Origin: Winslowiella toletana
GTDB lineage: Bacteria; Pseudomonadota; Gammaproteobacteria; Enterobacterales; Enterobacteriaceae
Assembly: GCF_017875465.1 (NCBI RefSeq)
Contig: NZ_JAGGMQ010000001.1
Location: forward strand, 3,286,001 to 3,350,000
Length of the DNA stretch: 64,000 nt
Direction: 5' to 3'
Position 1 is the stretch's first letter. Each line of letters starts with the position of its first letter. The notes beneath the pieces were generated by a model. That model was not told the DNA's origin. It did not search any database and saw nothing but the letters and a program-made list of their open reading frames with translations. Below, one piece after another: positions 1 through 8,509 of the stretch. Made by a program: the position numbers and the translations under genes.

Positions 1-372
1 ATCTGCGCTATTCAGGATAGCGACAGGCTGGTCAGTGGGCGCTGTCTCCGTGCGCAAGTTGGAGTAAAGCAATATTCCGGCCAGCGATGCGGCCAGCGCC
101 CAGCCACTGTAGTGCCAGCCGTGCGGTTTTGCTCTGGCGGGCTGGATAGCCGGCAGACTCAGGGCGATTTTCTTCCAGATATGCGCGGGCGGCGTGACTG
201 GCGTCAGTGAGTCATCAAGATGCGCCAGCGCGTTCTGCCAGCGGCTGACTTCCAGCGCCAGCTCTGGCTCCTGCTGTAAACGCCGTTCAAATTTGAGTCG
301 CGCTGCGCCACGCAAGGTGCCGAGCACATATTCTGCCGCCAGCGCTGAATCGTAATCGCTTCTGTTTTTCAT
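1..372 (-). CDS. RskA-like anti-sigma factor, 3' part beyond window
   Basis: Membrane anti-sigma factor expected to hold the ECF sigma factor encoded just upstream in an inactive complex. The visible 124 residues open with the RskA-type N-terminus (LAAEYVLGTLRG near residue 11, a charged helix, then W45 and VTPPAHIWKKI near 59-69). A single membrane segment follows at about residues 90-103, and the chain then continues as the start of the extracytoplasmic domain. The gene runs off the left edge, so the C-terminal sensor domain is not seen. Its ATG overlaps the TGA of the sigma gene (ATGA), implying translational coupling and near-equal production of the pair. Family assignment is from sequence pattern. 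Partnership with this sigma factor is inferred from the overlap. Confidence 0.8.
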   Translation of the reverse strand, partial: MKNRSDYDSALAAEYVLGTLRGAARLKFERRLQQEPELALEVSRWQNALAHLDDSLTPVTPPAHIWKKIALSLPAIQPARAKPHGWHYSGWALAASLAGILLYSNLRTETAPTDQPVAILNSAD

Positions 373-923
373 ATACCTACACAATTCTTAAGATGATCCA
401 GCGCACGACGAATCCAGCTTTTTACACTGCCCAACGGCTGCTGCAAATGGGTGGAAATTTCACCATGCGACAGCCCCTGATAGTAGGCCAGCGTGATACT
501 TTGCCGCTGGTCGGCGGATAAATATCCGAGGCACTCAGTCAGGCGCTGCGCCTGCTGGCTGGCGTCTAACTGGTCGGCTGCCGGAGCGGACATCGCCATC
601 AGCTCCTCTTGCGGCTGCTCATCCAGAGCCTCAAGGTTATTGTCACGCATTCGCAGGCAGTCAATGGCGCGGTGGCGCACAATATGTGTCAGCCAGGTTT
701 TCGGCGCGCTAAGTTCCGGGTTATAACTGGCGGCACGTTGCCAGACGAGAATAAAACTGTCATGCAGTACTTCTTCCGCCCAGCTGCGACGGCGCATCAT
801 GCGCAGCGCGATGGCATACAGATGCGGTGAGGTTTGATGATAAAGCGATGCTAAAGCCTGACGGTCTCCGGACGCGACAGCGGCTAGCAATAAAACCTGC
901 TCGTTGGGGGGGGTGTCCGTCAT
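369..923 (-). CDS. ECF-family RNA polymerase sigma factor (SigK-like)
   Basis: Alternative sigma factor of 184 residues, the usual ECF length. Sigma-2 covers about residues 20-90, with the polymerase and -10 binding stretch around EEVLHDSFILVWQRA. Sigma-4 covers about 125-180, with the helix-turn-helix around LSHGEISTHLQQPLGSVKSW. It lies second in a minus-strand row: FAS1 protein, sigma factor, RskA-like anti-sigma factor. Known biology: in mycobacteria SigK, paired with RskA, drives the FAS1-domain proteins MPT70/MPT83. The same three components here suggest a comparable regulon. The signal that releases the sigma factor cannot be read from the sequence. Confidence 0.88.
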   Translation of the reverse strand: MTDTPPNEQVLLLAAVASGDRQALASLYHQTSPHLYAIALRMMRRRSWAEEVLHDSFILVWQRAASYNPELSAPKTWLTHIVRHRAIDCLRMRDNNLEALDEQPQEELMAMSAPAADQLDASQQAQRLTECLGYLSADQRQSITLAYYQGLSHGEISTHLQQPLGSVKSWIRRALDHLKNCVGI

Positions 924-963
924 CTCTTATCCTGTGATGGCGCTGCGGAAGGCAACACTGTGT

Positions 964-991
964 CTGTGCCGCGAAATATTGCGCGGCACAG
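964..991 (-). other. Perfect hairpin between FAS1 and sigma genes
   Basis: Arms CTGTGCCGCG and CGCGGCACAG (10 bp, perfect) enclose an 8-nt A/T-rich loop in the 83-nt gap between the FAS1 gene stop and the sigma gene start. No U-run follows, so a full terminator is unlikely. A partial terminator or mRNA-stabilising stem that makes more FAS1 protein than sigma factor would fit (inference). Confidence 0.6.
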
Positions 992-1006
992 CAAGTATAG
1001 ATGCGC

Positions 1007-1567
1007 TTATTTTGGCATCAATACGGTATCAATCACATCGATAACGCCATTTTTCTGGTTTACATCATAGGTACTGATATTGGCGACAAAACCTTTGCCA
1101 TCTTTTAACTGAATATTGTGCGGGCCGTTGCTCATAATCCACAATGGCTGACCATTGACGGTTGTCAGTTCCGCCGTGCCATGGCCCTGTTTTAATTTTT
1201 TCTGCAACGCTTTCATATCATATTTACCGGCGACCACATGGTAAGTCAGAACGCTGGTCAGCAGCTTTTTATTCTCGGGTTTAAGCAGACTCTCCAGCGT
1301 GCCTGCCGGTAATTTGGCAAAGGCGTCATTGGTCGGCGCAAATACCGTAAACGGACCCGGGCCTTTTAAGGTTGTCACCAGATCGGCCGCTTTTACCGCA
1401 GCAACTAGCGTGGTGTGGTCTTTTGAATTTACCGCATTATCAACAATATCTTTTGACGGGTACATTTCAGCACCGCCAACCATCACGATATTCGACATCA
1501 TTTCAGCCATTGAAACACTGCTGAACAGCAATGAAGCGCAGATAGCAGAGCGAATTAAGGTTTTCAT
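1007..1567 (-). CDS. Secreted FAS1 (fasciclin) domain protein
   Basis: Exported protein of 186 residues. A cleavable signal peptide is seen at residues 1-21 (MKTLIRS, hydrophobic core, SMA cleavage site). One FAS1 domain fills about residues 35-185, with the H1 motif TVFAPTNDAFAKLP, the YHVVAGKYD motif and the C-terminal H2 motif GVIDVIDTVLMP. FAS1 domains mediate adhesion or cell-surface interaction in many organisms. The bacterial role here is unknown. It is the first gene of the minus-strand row with the ECF sigma and anti-sigma genes and is probably the main target of that sigma factor. In E. coli ampD is flanked on this side by nadC, so this module is an insertion relative to E. coli. 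Confidence 0.88.
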   Translation of the reverse strand: MKTLIRSAICASLLFSSVSMAEMMSNIVMVGGAEMYPSKDIVDNAVNSKDHTTLVAAVKAADLVTTLKGPGPFTVFAPTNDAFAKLPAGTLESLLKPENKKLLTSVLTYHVVAGKYDMKALQKKLKQGHGTAELTTVNGQPLWIMSNGPHNIQLKDGKGFVANISTYDVNQKNGVIDVIDTVLMPK

Positions 1568-1617
1568 GATTATTTCCTTGTTGAGTGACAGGGGGCATTG
1601 ATTGCCTCACATTGCTA

Positions 1618-1644
1618 TGTACGAACCGGCGGGCGATTTGGATG
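1618..1644 (-). promoter_or_regulatory. Candidate SigK-type ECF promoter for FAS1-sigma-antisigma operon
   Basis: Reading the minus strand, CATCCA (1644-1639) is followed after 15 nt by CGTACA (1623-1618), about 50 nt before the FAS1 ATG. Mycobacterial SigK promoters have a CCATCC-type -35 and a CGAAT-type -10 with similar spacing, so this is a plausible autoregulated promoter. It is a pattern match only, and the -10 agrees less well than the -35. Confidence 0.4.
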
Positions 1645-1769
1645 CAGCAGAGACGAAAAAAGTTGTGTTACCGCTCAATGACCGATTAAAGCGGTGGCAG
1701 GTATAAGATTTCTTAACGGAAAAAAAACCGTGCTACTCTGAGGGAAATGTTATGAAGGGAGGGAAGGGG

Positions 1770-2345
1770 ATGCAGTTGCAGGATGGCTGGATTGTGGATG
1801 TGAAGCAGGTGCCATCGCCACATTTTAATTTACGCCCCGCGGATGAAGCGCCGTCATTGCTGGTGGTGCACAATATCAGTTTGCCGCCCGGCGAGTTTGG
1901 TGGCCCGTATATTGATGCGCTGTTTACCGGCACGCTGGATGCCAGCATCCATCCCTTTTTCGCAGAAATCAGTCATCTGCGCGTTTCGGCTCATTGCCTG
2001 ATTCGCCGCGACGGGGAAATAGTGCAATACGTTCCTTTCCATCTGCGCGCATGGCATGCGGGCGTCTCTCTCTGGCAGGGCCGTGAAAACTGTAATGATT
2101 TTTCAATCGGCATTGAGCTGGAAGGAACGGATATCCTTCCCTATACCGATGCGCAGTATCATGCGCTGAAGGACGTCACACTGCTGCTGATGCAGCACTA
2201 TCCGCTGACGGTTGAGCGTATTACCGGCCATAGCGATATTGCGCCGCTGCGCAAAACCGATCCCGGACCGGCATTTGACTGGGAAAAATTTCGCCACGCC
2301 TTAGATCTCGCGAGGGATACCACTCCGAAGGAGCGCAATGCATGA
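1770..2345 (+). CDS. ampD: 1,6-anhydro-N-acetylmuramyl-L-alanine amidase AmpD
   Basis: Cytosolic zinc amidase that removes the peptide from anhydro-muropeptides during cell-wall recycling. Loss of AmpD lets these muropeptides accumulate and induces AmpR-controlled beta-lactamase where present. With the start at 1770 the zinc ligands fall at H34, H154 and D164, with K162, exactly as in E. coli AmpD, in VVHNIS and [17 protein letters not shown]. An in-frame ATG at 1752 was rejected because the strong purine-rich ribosome site GGGAGGGAAGGGG lies between the two. The length is 191 residues (E. coli 183). The stop overlaps the ampE start. Confidence 0.97.
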   Translation: MQLQDGWIVDVKQVPSPHFNLRPADEAPSLLVVHNISLPPGEFGGPYIDALFTGTLDASIHPFFAEISHLRVSAHCLIRRDGEIVQYVPFHLRAWHAGVSLWQGRENCNDFSIGIELEGTDILPYTDAQYHALKDVTLLLMQHYPLTVERITGHSDIAPLRKTDPGPAFDWEKFRHALDLARDTTPKERNA

Positions 2346-3196
2346 CCCTGTTTAGCTTATTGCTGGTGTTAGGTTGGGAGCGCCTGTTCAAATCAGGTGA
2401 ACACTGGCAACTGGATCACCGGCTGGAACCGCTATTTCGCCGGCAACGGCGTTTTTCACTGCTGCGGACCATACTGATGACACTGATCGCGATGGCGATA
2501 GTGATGGTGGTGATCGGTTCGCTAAAAGGGCTGTTCTTTGGCGTGGTGCAGCTGATTTTCTGGATTCTGGTGGGGCTGCTCTGTATTGGCGCGGGTTCCG
2601 TGCGCCTGCATTATCACGCTTATCTGAAGGCGGCCAGCCACAACGACGCTAACGCGCGGGATGCAATGGCGGAAGAGCTGACGCTGATCCACGGCATTCC
2701 GGTGGATTGCGACGAGCGCGAATACCTGCGCGAACTGCAGAATGCCTTGCTGTGGATTAACTTCCGCTTTTATCTGGCGCCGATGTTCTGGTTTGTGGTC
2801 GGCGGCGCATGGGGGCCGGTACTGCTGGTCGGTTATGCCTTTTTACGCGGCTGGCAGAGCTGGCTGGCGCGGCACCATACGCCCCTGGAGCGCTCACAGT
2901 CCGGCATTGATGCGGTGTTACACTGGCTTGACTGGATCCCGGTGCGTCTGGCCGGGGTGGCCTATGCACTGCTGGGGCACGGTGAGCGCGCGCTGCCTGC
3001 GTGGTTTGCTTCGCTTGGCGATCGCCACAGCTCGCAATATCAGGTGCTGACCCAGCTGGCGCAGTTCTCGCTGGCGCGCGATCCTCATCTGGATAAAACC
3101 GAGACACCGCGCGTGGCGGTGTCGCTGGCTAAAAAGGTGTCGTTAGTGCTGGTGGTGGTGGTGGCAATACTGACGATTTACGGCACCCTGGTGTAA
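2342..3196 (+). CDS. ampE: AmpE inner-membrane protein
   Basis: Inner-membrane protein of 284 residues, E. coli length. It is translated from an ATG that overlaps the ampD stop (ATGA), as in the classical ampDE operon. Hydrophobic segments lie near residues 38-80 (two closely spaced), 140-165, around 200, and at the C-terminus. The family has an incomplete nucleotide-binding motif and was proposed as a sensor or transporter in beta-lactamase induction, but its reaction is not established. The stop codon directly abuts the stop of the convergent GH43 gene with no spacer and no obvious terminator. Confidence 0.95.
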   Translation: MTLFSLLLVLGWERLFKSGEHWQLDHRLEPLFRRQRRFSLLRTILMTLIAMAIVMVVIGSLKGLFFGVVQLIFWILVGLLCIGAGSVRLHYHAYLKAASHNDANARDAMAEELTLIHGIPVDCDEREYLRELQNALLWINFRFYLAPMFWFVVGGAWGPVLLVGYAFLRGWQSWLARHHTPLERSQSGIDAVLHWLDWIPVRLAGVAYALLGHGERALPAWFASLGDRHSSQYQVLTQLAQFSLARDPHLDKTETPRVAVSLAKKVSLVLVVVVAILTIYGTLV

Positions 3197-4147
3197 CTAC
3201 TCTTCGGCTGGCGGTACGCCAAAATCGGGCATACCGTCAGCGTCCCAGCTGAAGCTTTTAATGCGCGTATGGCGGTTTGGATCCCATAATGGATCGCCCT
3301 CGATTTCCGTATAGTTACGCGCATGATACACAAGTATATCTTCGCCATTTTCTGCGGTGGTAAAGCTGTTATGCCCCGGGCCATATTGCCGGTGCAGCCA
3401 GTGAGTGGTAAACACCGGACGCGCCGATTTTGACCAGTTGGCCGGACGCAGCGGATCCGCATCGGCATCAATCCATAATAATCCCATACAGTAGTTTTCA
3501 TCGGTGGCGCTGGCGGAATAGCTGACAAACAGCTTGTCGCCGTGACGGATCGCCGCCGGGCCTTCATTCACGCTGAAACCGGCGCACTCCCACTGATATT
3601 GCGGACGGCTTAGCATCACCGGCGGGGTTTTTAGCGTCCAGGGATTTTCCAGCTCGGCCAGATAGAGGTTGGAGTTGCCGGGGATCAGCGGATCTTTCTG
3701 CGCCCACAGATACCAGTTTTTGCCCTGATGCCGGAATACGGTGGCATCCAGCGCAAAGCTGTCGATCGGGGTACGCACCTGTCCGCGCTCCTGCCAGTTA
3801 CCGCTTAGGGGATCGCTGTCGCGACACTCCAGCGCAAACATCCGGTGCTGAAACAGCCCGTCTTTAATCGCCCTGCTCGGGGCGGCGGCGAAGTAGATCA
3901 TCCAGCGGCCATCAATGTAGTGCAGTTCCGGCGCCCAGATCAGTTCGCTCATCGGGCCGCCGGGCGGTTTACGCCACACCACCACGGCGCTGGCTTCACG
4001 CAGACCGCTTAGCGTGTCGGCGCGACGGATCTCCAGCCGGTCATATTCGGGTACTGAGGCGATAAAGTAGTAGTGATCTTCGTGGCGCAGAATAAAGGGG
4101 TCAGCGCGCTGTTCAATAAACGGGTTAGGCCAGCTCTGGTCAGACAT
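3197..4147 (-). CDS. Glycoside hydrolase family 43 protein
   Basis: Predicted five-bladed beta-propeller glycosidase of 316 residues without a signal peptide, so probably cytosolic. The three GH43 acidic residues can be placed: general base D16 in RADPFIL, the pKa-modulating Asp D134 in FALDATVF, and general acid E195 in SVNEGPA. Family 43 enzymes act mainly on alpha-L-arabinofuranosides and beta-xylosides. This sequence resembles the short exo-acting arabinofuranosidase-type members, but substrate assignment is inference. Its ATG overlaps the stop of the upstream GPH symporter by 1 nt. The pair should therefore import and hydrolyse a plant-derived pentoside. No regulator lies beside it. Confidence 0.82.
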   Translation of the reverse strand: MSDQSWPNPFIEQRADPFILRHEDHYYFIASVPEYDRLEIRRADTLSGLREASAVVVWRKPPGGPMSELIWAPELHYIDGRWMIYFAAAPSRAIKDGLFQHRMFALECRDSDPLSGNWQERGQVRTPIDSFALDATVFRHQGKNWYLWAQKDPLIPGNSNLYLAELENPWTLKTPPVMLSRPQYQWECAGFSVNEGPAAIRHGDKLFVSYSASATDENYCMGLLWIDADADPLRPANWSKSARPVFTTHWLHRQYGPGHNSFTTAENGEDILVYHARNYTEIEGDPLWDPNRHTRIKSFSWDADGMPDFGVPPAEE

Positions 4148-5559
4148 TACGCTGCTCCCTCTGGTTTGATATCAAGAGGTTTTCCTTCGCGGTAGTCGCT
4201 TAGTTCACGATAGTTTTCGCGCCGTTTAGCCAGATCGATCTGAATGGTCTGCATCAGCTGACGGTCAACTTTTAACAGACGAATGACGCCTGCGGTAATC
4301 AGATAACCGACGCCAGGGATCACGGTAAACAGCAGCATAATGCCGTTAATCGCCGTGGCGCTCTGTTGTTTCGCACCCGCATCGTAGCCATACCATGACA
4401 GCAGAAAACCGACCATCGCCCCGGCCACCGCCAGTCCCACTTTCAGGAAAAACAGGTTGCCGGAGAAGCTGATGCCGGTGCTGCGTTTACCGGTTTTCCA
4501 CTCGCCGTAGTCATCAACATCCGCCATCAGCGACCAGTGCAGCGGCGACGGGATCTGATGGAGGATATTCAGCAGGAAGTACATCACCAGAATCAATACC
4601 GTGGCATGCGGATCGAGGAACCAGAAACCGGTGGAGAAGATCGCCAGCACGATATTGGTCCAGAAAAATACTTTCAGTTTGCACCAGCGGTCGGTAAGCG
4701 GTTTCGCCAGCGTACTGCCAATCATCATGCCAACCACCCCAAGACTGATAAACAGCGTGGCGAAGCTGGTCGACTGCTGCATCACCCAGGTGACGTAATA
4801 CATAGTGGCGGCCATGCGAATAAAGCCGGGACACACATTGCAGAAGGTCAGCAGCAGAATGCGCACCCACTGATCGTTTTTCCACACATCTTTCAGATCG
4901 GCTTTCAGATCGTCATTACTCGGTACTGCCGGAGTGATGCGTTCGCGCACCGTGGCAAAGCAGAACAGAAACATAAACAGACCGATAGTGGCCAGTACGC
5001 CCATCGCCATCTGGTAGCCACGCGCCCGGTCTGCGCCGCCAAACCACTCCGCCAGCGGCAGCAGCGACAGTGACAGAATCAGCGTGGCGATGCCGACCAT
5101 CACAAAACGGTAAGACTGGCACGAGACGCGCTCGCCAGGATCGTTGGTAATCACCCCGCCGAGTGAACAGTAAGGAATATTAATGGCGGTGTAGGAGAGC
5201 GACATCAGGAAGTAAGTGATAAAGGCATAGATCACTTTACTCTGATAGCTCCATTCCGGCGTGGTAAACATCAGGACGCTAAACAGCACGTAGGGCACCG
5301 ATACCCATAACAGCCACGGGCGAAAACGTCCCCAGCGGCTGCGCGTACGGTCGGCAATCGCCCCCATAATCGGATCGGTAACCGCATCCAGCACGCGCAC
5401 CGACAGCAGCAGGATGCCGACCATTGCTGGCGCCAGGCCAAACACATCAGTGTAAAAATAGCTGAGGAACAACATGATGGCGCCGCCGATCATATTGCAA
5501 CCCGCGTCGCCCATGCCGTAGCCAATTTTTTCTTTAACCGAAAGCGCTGTTGCCTTCAT
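4147..5559 (-). CDS. GPH-family glycoside/pentoside:cation symporter
   Basis: Inner-membrane transporter of about 470 residues with 12 predicted membrane segments, of the MelB/XynP/YicJ type. It opens with KEKIGYGMGDAGCN and has the family-typical RVLDAVTDPIMGAIADRTRSRWGRFRPW in the first half. A longer frame begins at 5607. The start at 5559 is preferred because GGGAGAA lies 6 nt before it and MKATALSVKEKIGYG is the usual family N-terminus. It is coupled to the downstream GH43 gene, indicating uptake of an oligosaccharide containing arabinose or xylose. A long positively charged C-terminal tail is present. The substrate is not determined by the sequence. Confidence 0.87.
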   Translation of the reverse strand: MKATALSVKEKIGYGMGDAGCNMIGGAIMLFLSYFYTDVFGLAPAMVGILLLSVRVLDAVTDPIMGAIADRTRSRWGRFRPWLLWVSVPYVLFSVLMFTTPEWSYQSKVIYAFITYFLMSLSYTAINIPYCSLGGVITNDPGERVSCQSYRFVMVGIATLILSLSLLPLAEWFGGADRARGYQMAMGVLATIGLFMFLFCFATVRERITPAVPSNDDLKADLKDVWKNDQWVRILLLTFCNVCPGFIRMAATMYYVTWVMQQSTSFATLFISLGVVGMMIGSTLAKPLTDRWCKLKVFFWTNIVLAIFSTGFWFLDPHATVLILVMYFLLNILHQIPSPLHWSLMADVDDYGEWKTGKRSTGISFSGNLFFLKVGLAVAGAMVGFLLSWYGYDAGAKQQSATAINGIMLLFTVIPGVGYLITAGVIRLLKVDRQLMQTIQIDLAKRRENYRELSDYREGKPLDIKPEGAA

Positions 5560-5703
5560 TGTCTGTTCTCCCGCCGCTGGAGGGTCATCCTCTGTAGTGG
5601 GAAACATTATTGATGTTTATGTCTCACTGTGCGCAGCAGGAAACCGTCGCGCAGATGGACAAAATGACTGTGCAGGGAGAAGTGTGATGGAGATCATTAA
5701 CAC

Positions 5704-5763
5704 GGGCGGCGAGAACGCCGCCCCTACATGAAGCCTGGCGTAGGGGCGGCGTTCCCGCCGCCC
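5704..5763. repeat. Paired GC-rich palindromes, REP-like family (copy 1)
   Basis: Two units, each itself a palindrome (GGGCGGCG-AGAA-CGCCGCCC and GGGCGGCG-TTCC-CGCCGCCC), are arranged as an inverted pair with CCCTAC/GTAGGG inner flanks. It lies between the aroP stop and the symporter start. The same core recurs at 24303, 33397, 45412, 49395, 58729 and 61265. It can form strong stem-loops in RNA and may end or protect transcripts. Confidence 0.85.
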
Positions 5764-5773
5764 GCCGACAATA

Positions 5774-7129
5774 TTACGCCTTCTGCGCTTTATTCTTAAT
5801 AAAGTAGCCGATAGCAAGGATCAGCACCCAAACCGGGATCAGCCAGACTGAAATCGCCATACCTGGCGTCATCGCCATAATCACCAGAATACCGGCGAGG
5901 AACACCAGGCAGATCCAGTTGCCAACCGGATAGAGCAGCGCTTTAAAGCGAGTGGTCACACCCTGCTGATCTTTCTTGCGGCGGAATTTCAGGTGGGCAA
6001 GACTAATCATTGCCCAGTTGATCACCAGCGCAGAAACCACCAGCGCCATCAGAATGCCGAATGCTTCACCAGGCATCAGATAGTTCACCAGTACGCAGAT
6101 GGCGGTGGCCAGCGCGGAAACCGCAATGGCGATCACCGGAACACCGCGTGCATCCACTTTCAGCAGCGCTTTCGGGCCGTTGCCCTGTTTCGCCAGGCCG
6201 TAGAGCATGCGGCTGTTACTGTAGACGCAGCTGTTATATACCGACAGCGCCGCGGTCAGAATCACCACGTTTAGCGCATTCGCCACCAGGCTGTCGCCGA
6301 GGTCATGGAAAATCATCACAAACGGGCTGCCGCCCTCGACCACTTTGGTCCATGGGTAGAGTGAAAGCAGCACGGCCAGCGAACCGATATAGAAAATCAG
6401 GATACGATACAGCACCTGATTGGTCGCTTTGGGAATGCTTTTTTCCGGGTCGTCCGCTTCCGCCGCGGTTATGCCGATCAGCTCAAGGCCACCAAAGGAG
6501 AACATAATCACTGCCATCGCCATCACCAGACCGGTGACGCCATTCGGGAAGAAGCCGCCAATATCCCAGATATTGCTGACCTTCGCTTCCGGCCCGGCAG
6601 TCCCACTGAACAGCAACCAGCCACCGAAAATGATCATTCCGACCACCGCCACCACTTTAATGATGGCAAACCAGAACTCCATTTCGCCATACACTTTGAC
6701 GTTGGAGAGGTTAATCGCGTTGATCACTAAGAAGAACACGGCGGCAGAGACCCAGGTCGGGATCTCCGGCCACCAGTACTGTACATAGATACCGACTGCG
6801 GACAGCTCAGCCATCGCCACCAGTACATACAGCACCCAGTAGTTCCAGCCGGAAGCAAAGCCGGCAAAATTGCCCCAGTATTTGTAAGCGAAGTGGCTGA
6901 AGGAACCGGCTACCGGCTCTTCCACCACCATCTCTCCCAGCTGACGCATAATCATAAAGGCAATAAAGCCGCCAATCGCGTAACCCAGCAGTACTGACGG
7001 ACCAGCCATTTTGATCGTTTGTGCGATCCCCAGAAACAAGCCGGTACCTACCGCGCCACCCAATGCAATAAGCTGAATATGGCGATTTTTCAATCCCCTT
7101 TTTAGCGCATCGCCTTGTTGTTGTTCCAT
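5774..7129 (-). CDS. aroP: Aromatic amino acid transporter AroP
   Basis: Proton-driven inner-membrane permease for phenylalanine, tyrosine and tryptophan, of the amino acid-polyamine-organocation family, 451 residues with 12 membrane segments (E. coli 457). The N-terminus LKRGLKNRHIQLIALGGAVGTGLFLG is the family signature. PheP is close in sequence, but position next to pdhR is the conserved aroP position. It is divergent from pdhR across a 527-bp control region with a tandem TyrR box candidate, matching known TyrR repression of aroP. Confidence 0.94.
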   Translation of the reverse strand: MEQQQGDALKRGLKNRHIQLIALGGAVGTGLFLGIAQTIKMAGPSVLLGYAIGGFIAFMIMRQLGEMVVEEPVAGSFSHFAYKYWGNFAGFASGWNYWVLYVLVAMAELSAVGIYVQYWWPEIPTWVSAAVFFLVINAINLSNVKVYGEMEFWFAIIKVVAVVGMIIFGGWLLFSGTAGPEAKVSNIWDIGGFFPNGVTGLVMAMAVIMFSFGGLELIGITAAEADDPEKSIPKATNQVLYRILIFYIGSLAVLLSLYPWTKVVEGGSPFVMIFHDLGDSLVANALNVVILTAALSVYNSCVYSNSRMLYGLAKQGNGPKALLKVDARGVPVIAIAVSALATAICVLVNYLMPGEAFGILMALVVSALVINWAMISLAHLKFRRKKDQQGVTTRFKALLYPVGNWICLVFLAGILVIMAMTPGMAISVWLIPVWVLILAIGYFIKNKAQKA

Positions 7130-7563
7130 ATAAAACCTCGTGATGTCGTTATTCTTATTGGCATTTTTTGCGCCGCTGCGTGAGCCGTTGTAAGCAAAAT
7201 CTGACAGATAACGTATTGATTATTTTACAGTAACAGCATCACAAAAAACGAAATGATGCTTTCTCCGCGACAAGAATAGTGGTAAGCGCTGGCCTTTGCA
7301 CATGCTTTCTCTTTTTGTGCGGCGAAGTGGTGAAGAAATAGTCAGTTACATCTGCCGCGCAATATCCTCTTCTGGCATAGATTGGCCCGAAAGACGAATA
7401 GCTTCGCCTTATGGCTTAGCGCCAGAAACCCCACTAACTCCGTGTAAGGTTTCGTAAAAGTTAGCGTTATTAACAATTCTGTCGCCCGCGTTTGATACGC
7501 TTTCCGGTGGCTAATCAGTCTCTTTACAACGTGAGCCAGCCCCGGTTTCGGGCTTATGCCATA
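7130..7563. other. aroP-pdhR divergent intergenic region, left part
   Basis: Apart from the TyrR boxes this stretch holds no gene I can support. A 76-codon open frame on the minus strand (7342-7572) has no recognisable domain or ribosome site and runs into the pdh promoter. A short stem (GCCC-CGGTTTC-GGGC) lies near 7538. The length and position match the long regulatory region known between these genes in E. coli. Confidence 0.5.
7189..7229 (-). promoter_or_regulatory. Tandem TyrR box pair upstream of aroP
   Basis: Two 18-bp boxes of the form TGTAAA-N6-TTTACA, at 7189-7206 and 7212-7229, sit exactly 23 bp apart centre to centre, the spacing used at known TyrR targets. On the minus strand one reads TGTAAA-N6-AATACG and the other TGTCAG-N6-CTTACA. 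Both keep the key G and C at positions 2 and 17. This predicts TyrR repression of aroP by aromatic amino acids. Confidence 0.6.
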
Positions 7564-7592
7564 TAGACACAAGGTGAATACTTTGTTACTTT
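7564..7592 (+). promoter_or_regulatory. pdh operon promoter
   Basis: A -35 TAGACA (7564-7569) and -10 TACTTT (7587-7592) are separated by 17 bp, giving a start near 7599. The PdhR operator begins about 10 bp downstream, the geometry described for the E. coli pdhR-aceEF promoter, so pyruvate-free PdhR would block the polymerase. Confidence 0.6.
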
Positions 7593-7608
7593 ACGGACAC
7601 CTTTTTGC

Positions 7609-7625
7609 AATTGGTATTACCAATT
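7609..7625 (+). promoter_or_regulatory. PdhR operator
   Basis: AATTGGTATTACCAATT is a perfect 17-bp palindrome matching the known PdhR consensus AATTGGTnnnACCAATT. It sits just after the predicted transcription start and before pdhR, so the operon should be autoregulated and induced by pyruvate. Confidence 0.93.
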
Positions 7626-7656
7626 TACTTCGGACAAATGGCAGGAAGAAGGGAAG

Positions 7657-8421
7657 ATGGCCTACAGCAAGATTCGCCAACCAAAGCTATCCGATGCAAT
7701 CGAGCAACAGCTCGAGTCTCTGATTATGGAAGGGACCCTGCGTCCGGGTGAGAAGCTGCTGCCAGAGCGCGAGCTCGCCAAACAGTTTGATGTCTCCCGC
7801 CCCTCTTTACGTGAAGCTATCCAGCGTCTGGAAGCAAAAGGTCTGCTGCTGCGCCGTCAGGGCGGTGGCACATTCGTACAACAAAGCCTGTGGCAAAGCC
7901 TGAGCGATCCGCTCGTAGAACTGCTTGCCGAACATCCTGAATCTCAGTTCGATCTGCTGGAAACCCGTCACGCACTGGAAGGCATTGCCGCCTACTATGC
8001 GGCGTTGCGCGGCACCGACGAAGATTTGCAGCGCATTCGCGAATGTCATCAGGTGATTCAGCAGGCACAGGATAGCGGCGATTTAGACGCCGAAGCCGAT
8101 GCGGTTATGCAGTATCAGATTGCTGTCACCGAAGCGGCGCACAATGTGGTGCTGTTGCATCTGTTGCGCTGTATGGGACCGATGCTGGAGAAGAACGTCC
8201 GGCAGAACTTTGAATTGCTCTACTCACGCCGGGAAATGTTGGCGAAAGTGAGCGGTCACCGCGCCAGCATCTTTGCGGCGATTGTGGCACGCGAGCCGGA
8301 ACAGGCTCGTGAAGCGTCACACCGCCATCTGGCGTTTATCGAGGAAATATTGCTGGACAGAAGTCGGGAGCAGAGTCGTAGAGAGCGCTCCTTACGACGT
8401 TTACAGCAACGTAAGGAATAA
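7657..8421 (+). CDS. pdhR: Pyruvate-sensing repressor PdhR
   Basis: GntR-family transcriptional repressor of 254 residues, E. coli length. The winged helix DNA-binding domain occupies about residues 10-75 ([46 protein letters not shown] region). An FCD all-helical effector domain follows and binds pyruvate. It represses its own operon and other genes of central and respiratory metabolism in E. coli. It is the first gene of pdhR-aceE-aceF(-lpd), with a GGAAGAAGGGA ribosome site and a perfect operator upstream. Confidence 0.97.
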   Translation: MAYSKIRQPKLSDAIEQQLESLIMEGTLRPGEKLLPERELAKQFDVSRPSLREAIQRLEAKGLLLRRQGGGTFVQQSLWQSLSDPLVELLAEHPESQFDLLETRHALEGIAAYYAALRGTDEDLQRIRECHQVIQQAQDSGDLDAEADAVMQYQIAVTEAAHNVVLLHLLRCMGPMLEKNVRQNFELLYSRREMLAKVSGHRASIFAAIVAREPEQAREASHRHLAFIEEILLDRSREQSRRERSLRRLQQRKE

Positions 8422-8509
8422 CGCGTCGAGAAAACGCGGCTATATACCCGACACCATTCGCGTTGCAACTGACTCAGCGGCAACCTGAAGGATGAAAGGG
8501 ATAAACGAC

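Noticed and set aside
7342..7572. 76-codon open frame on the minus strand between aroP and pdhR
   Set aside because: No ribosome site, no recognisable domain, and its start lies inside the predicted pdh promoter. It was left as intergenic sequence.
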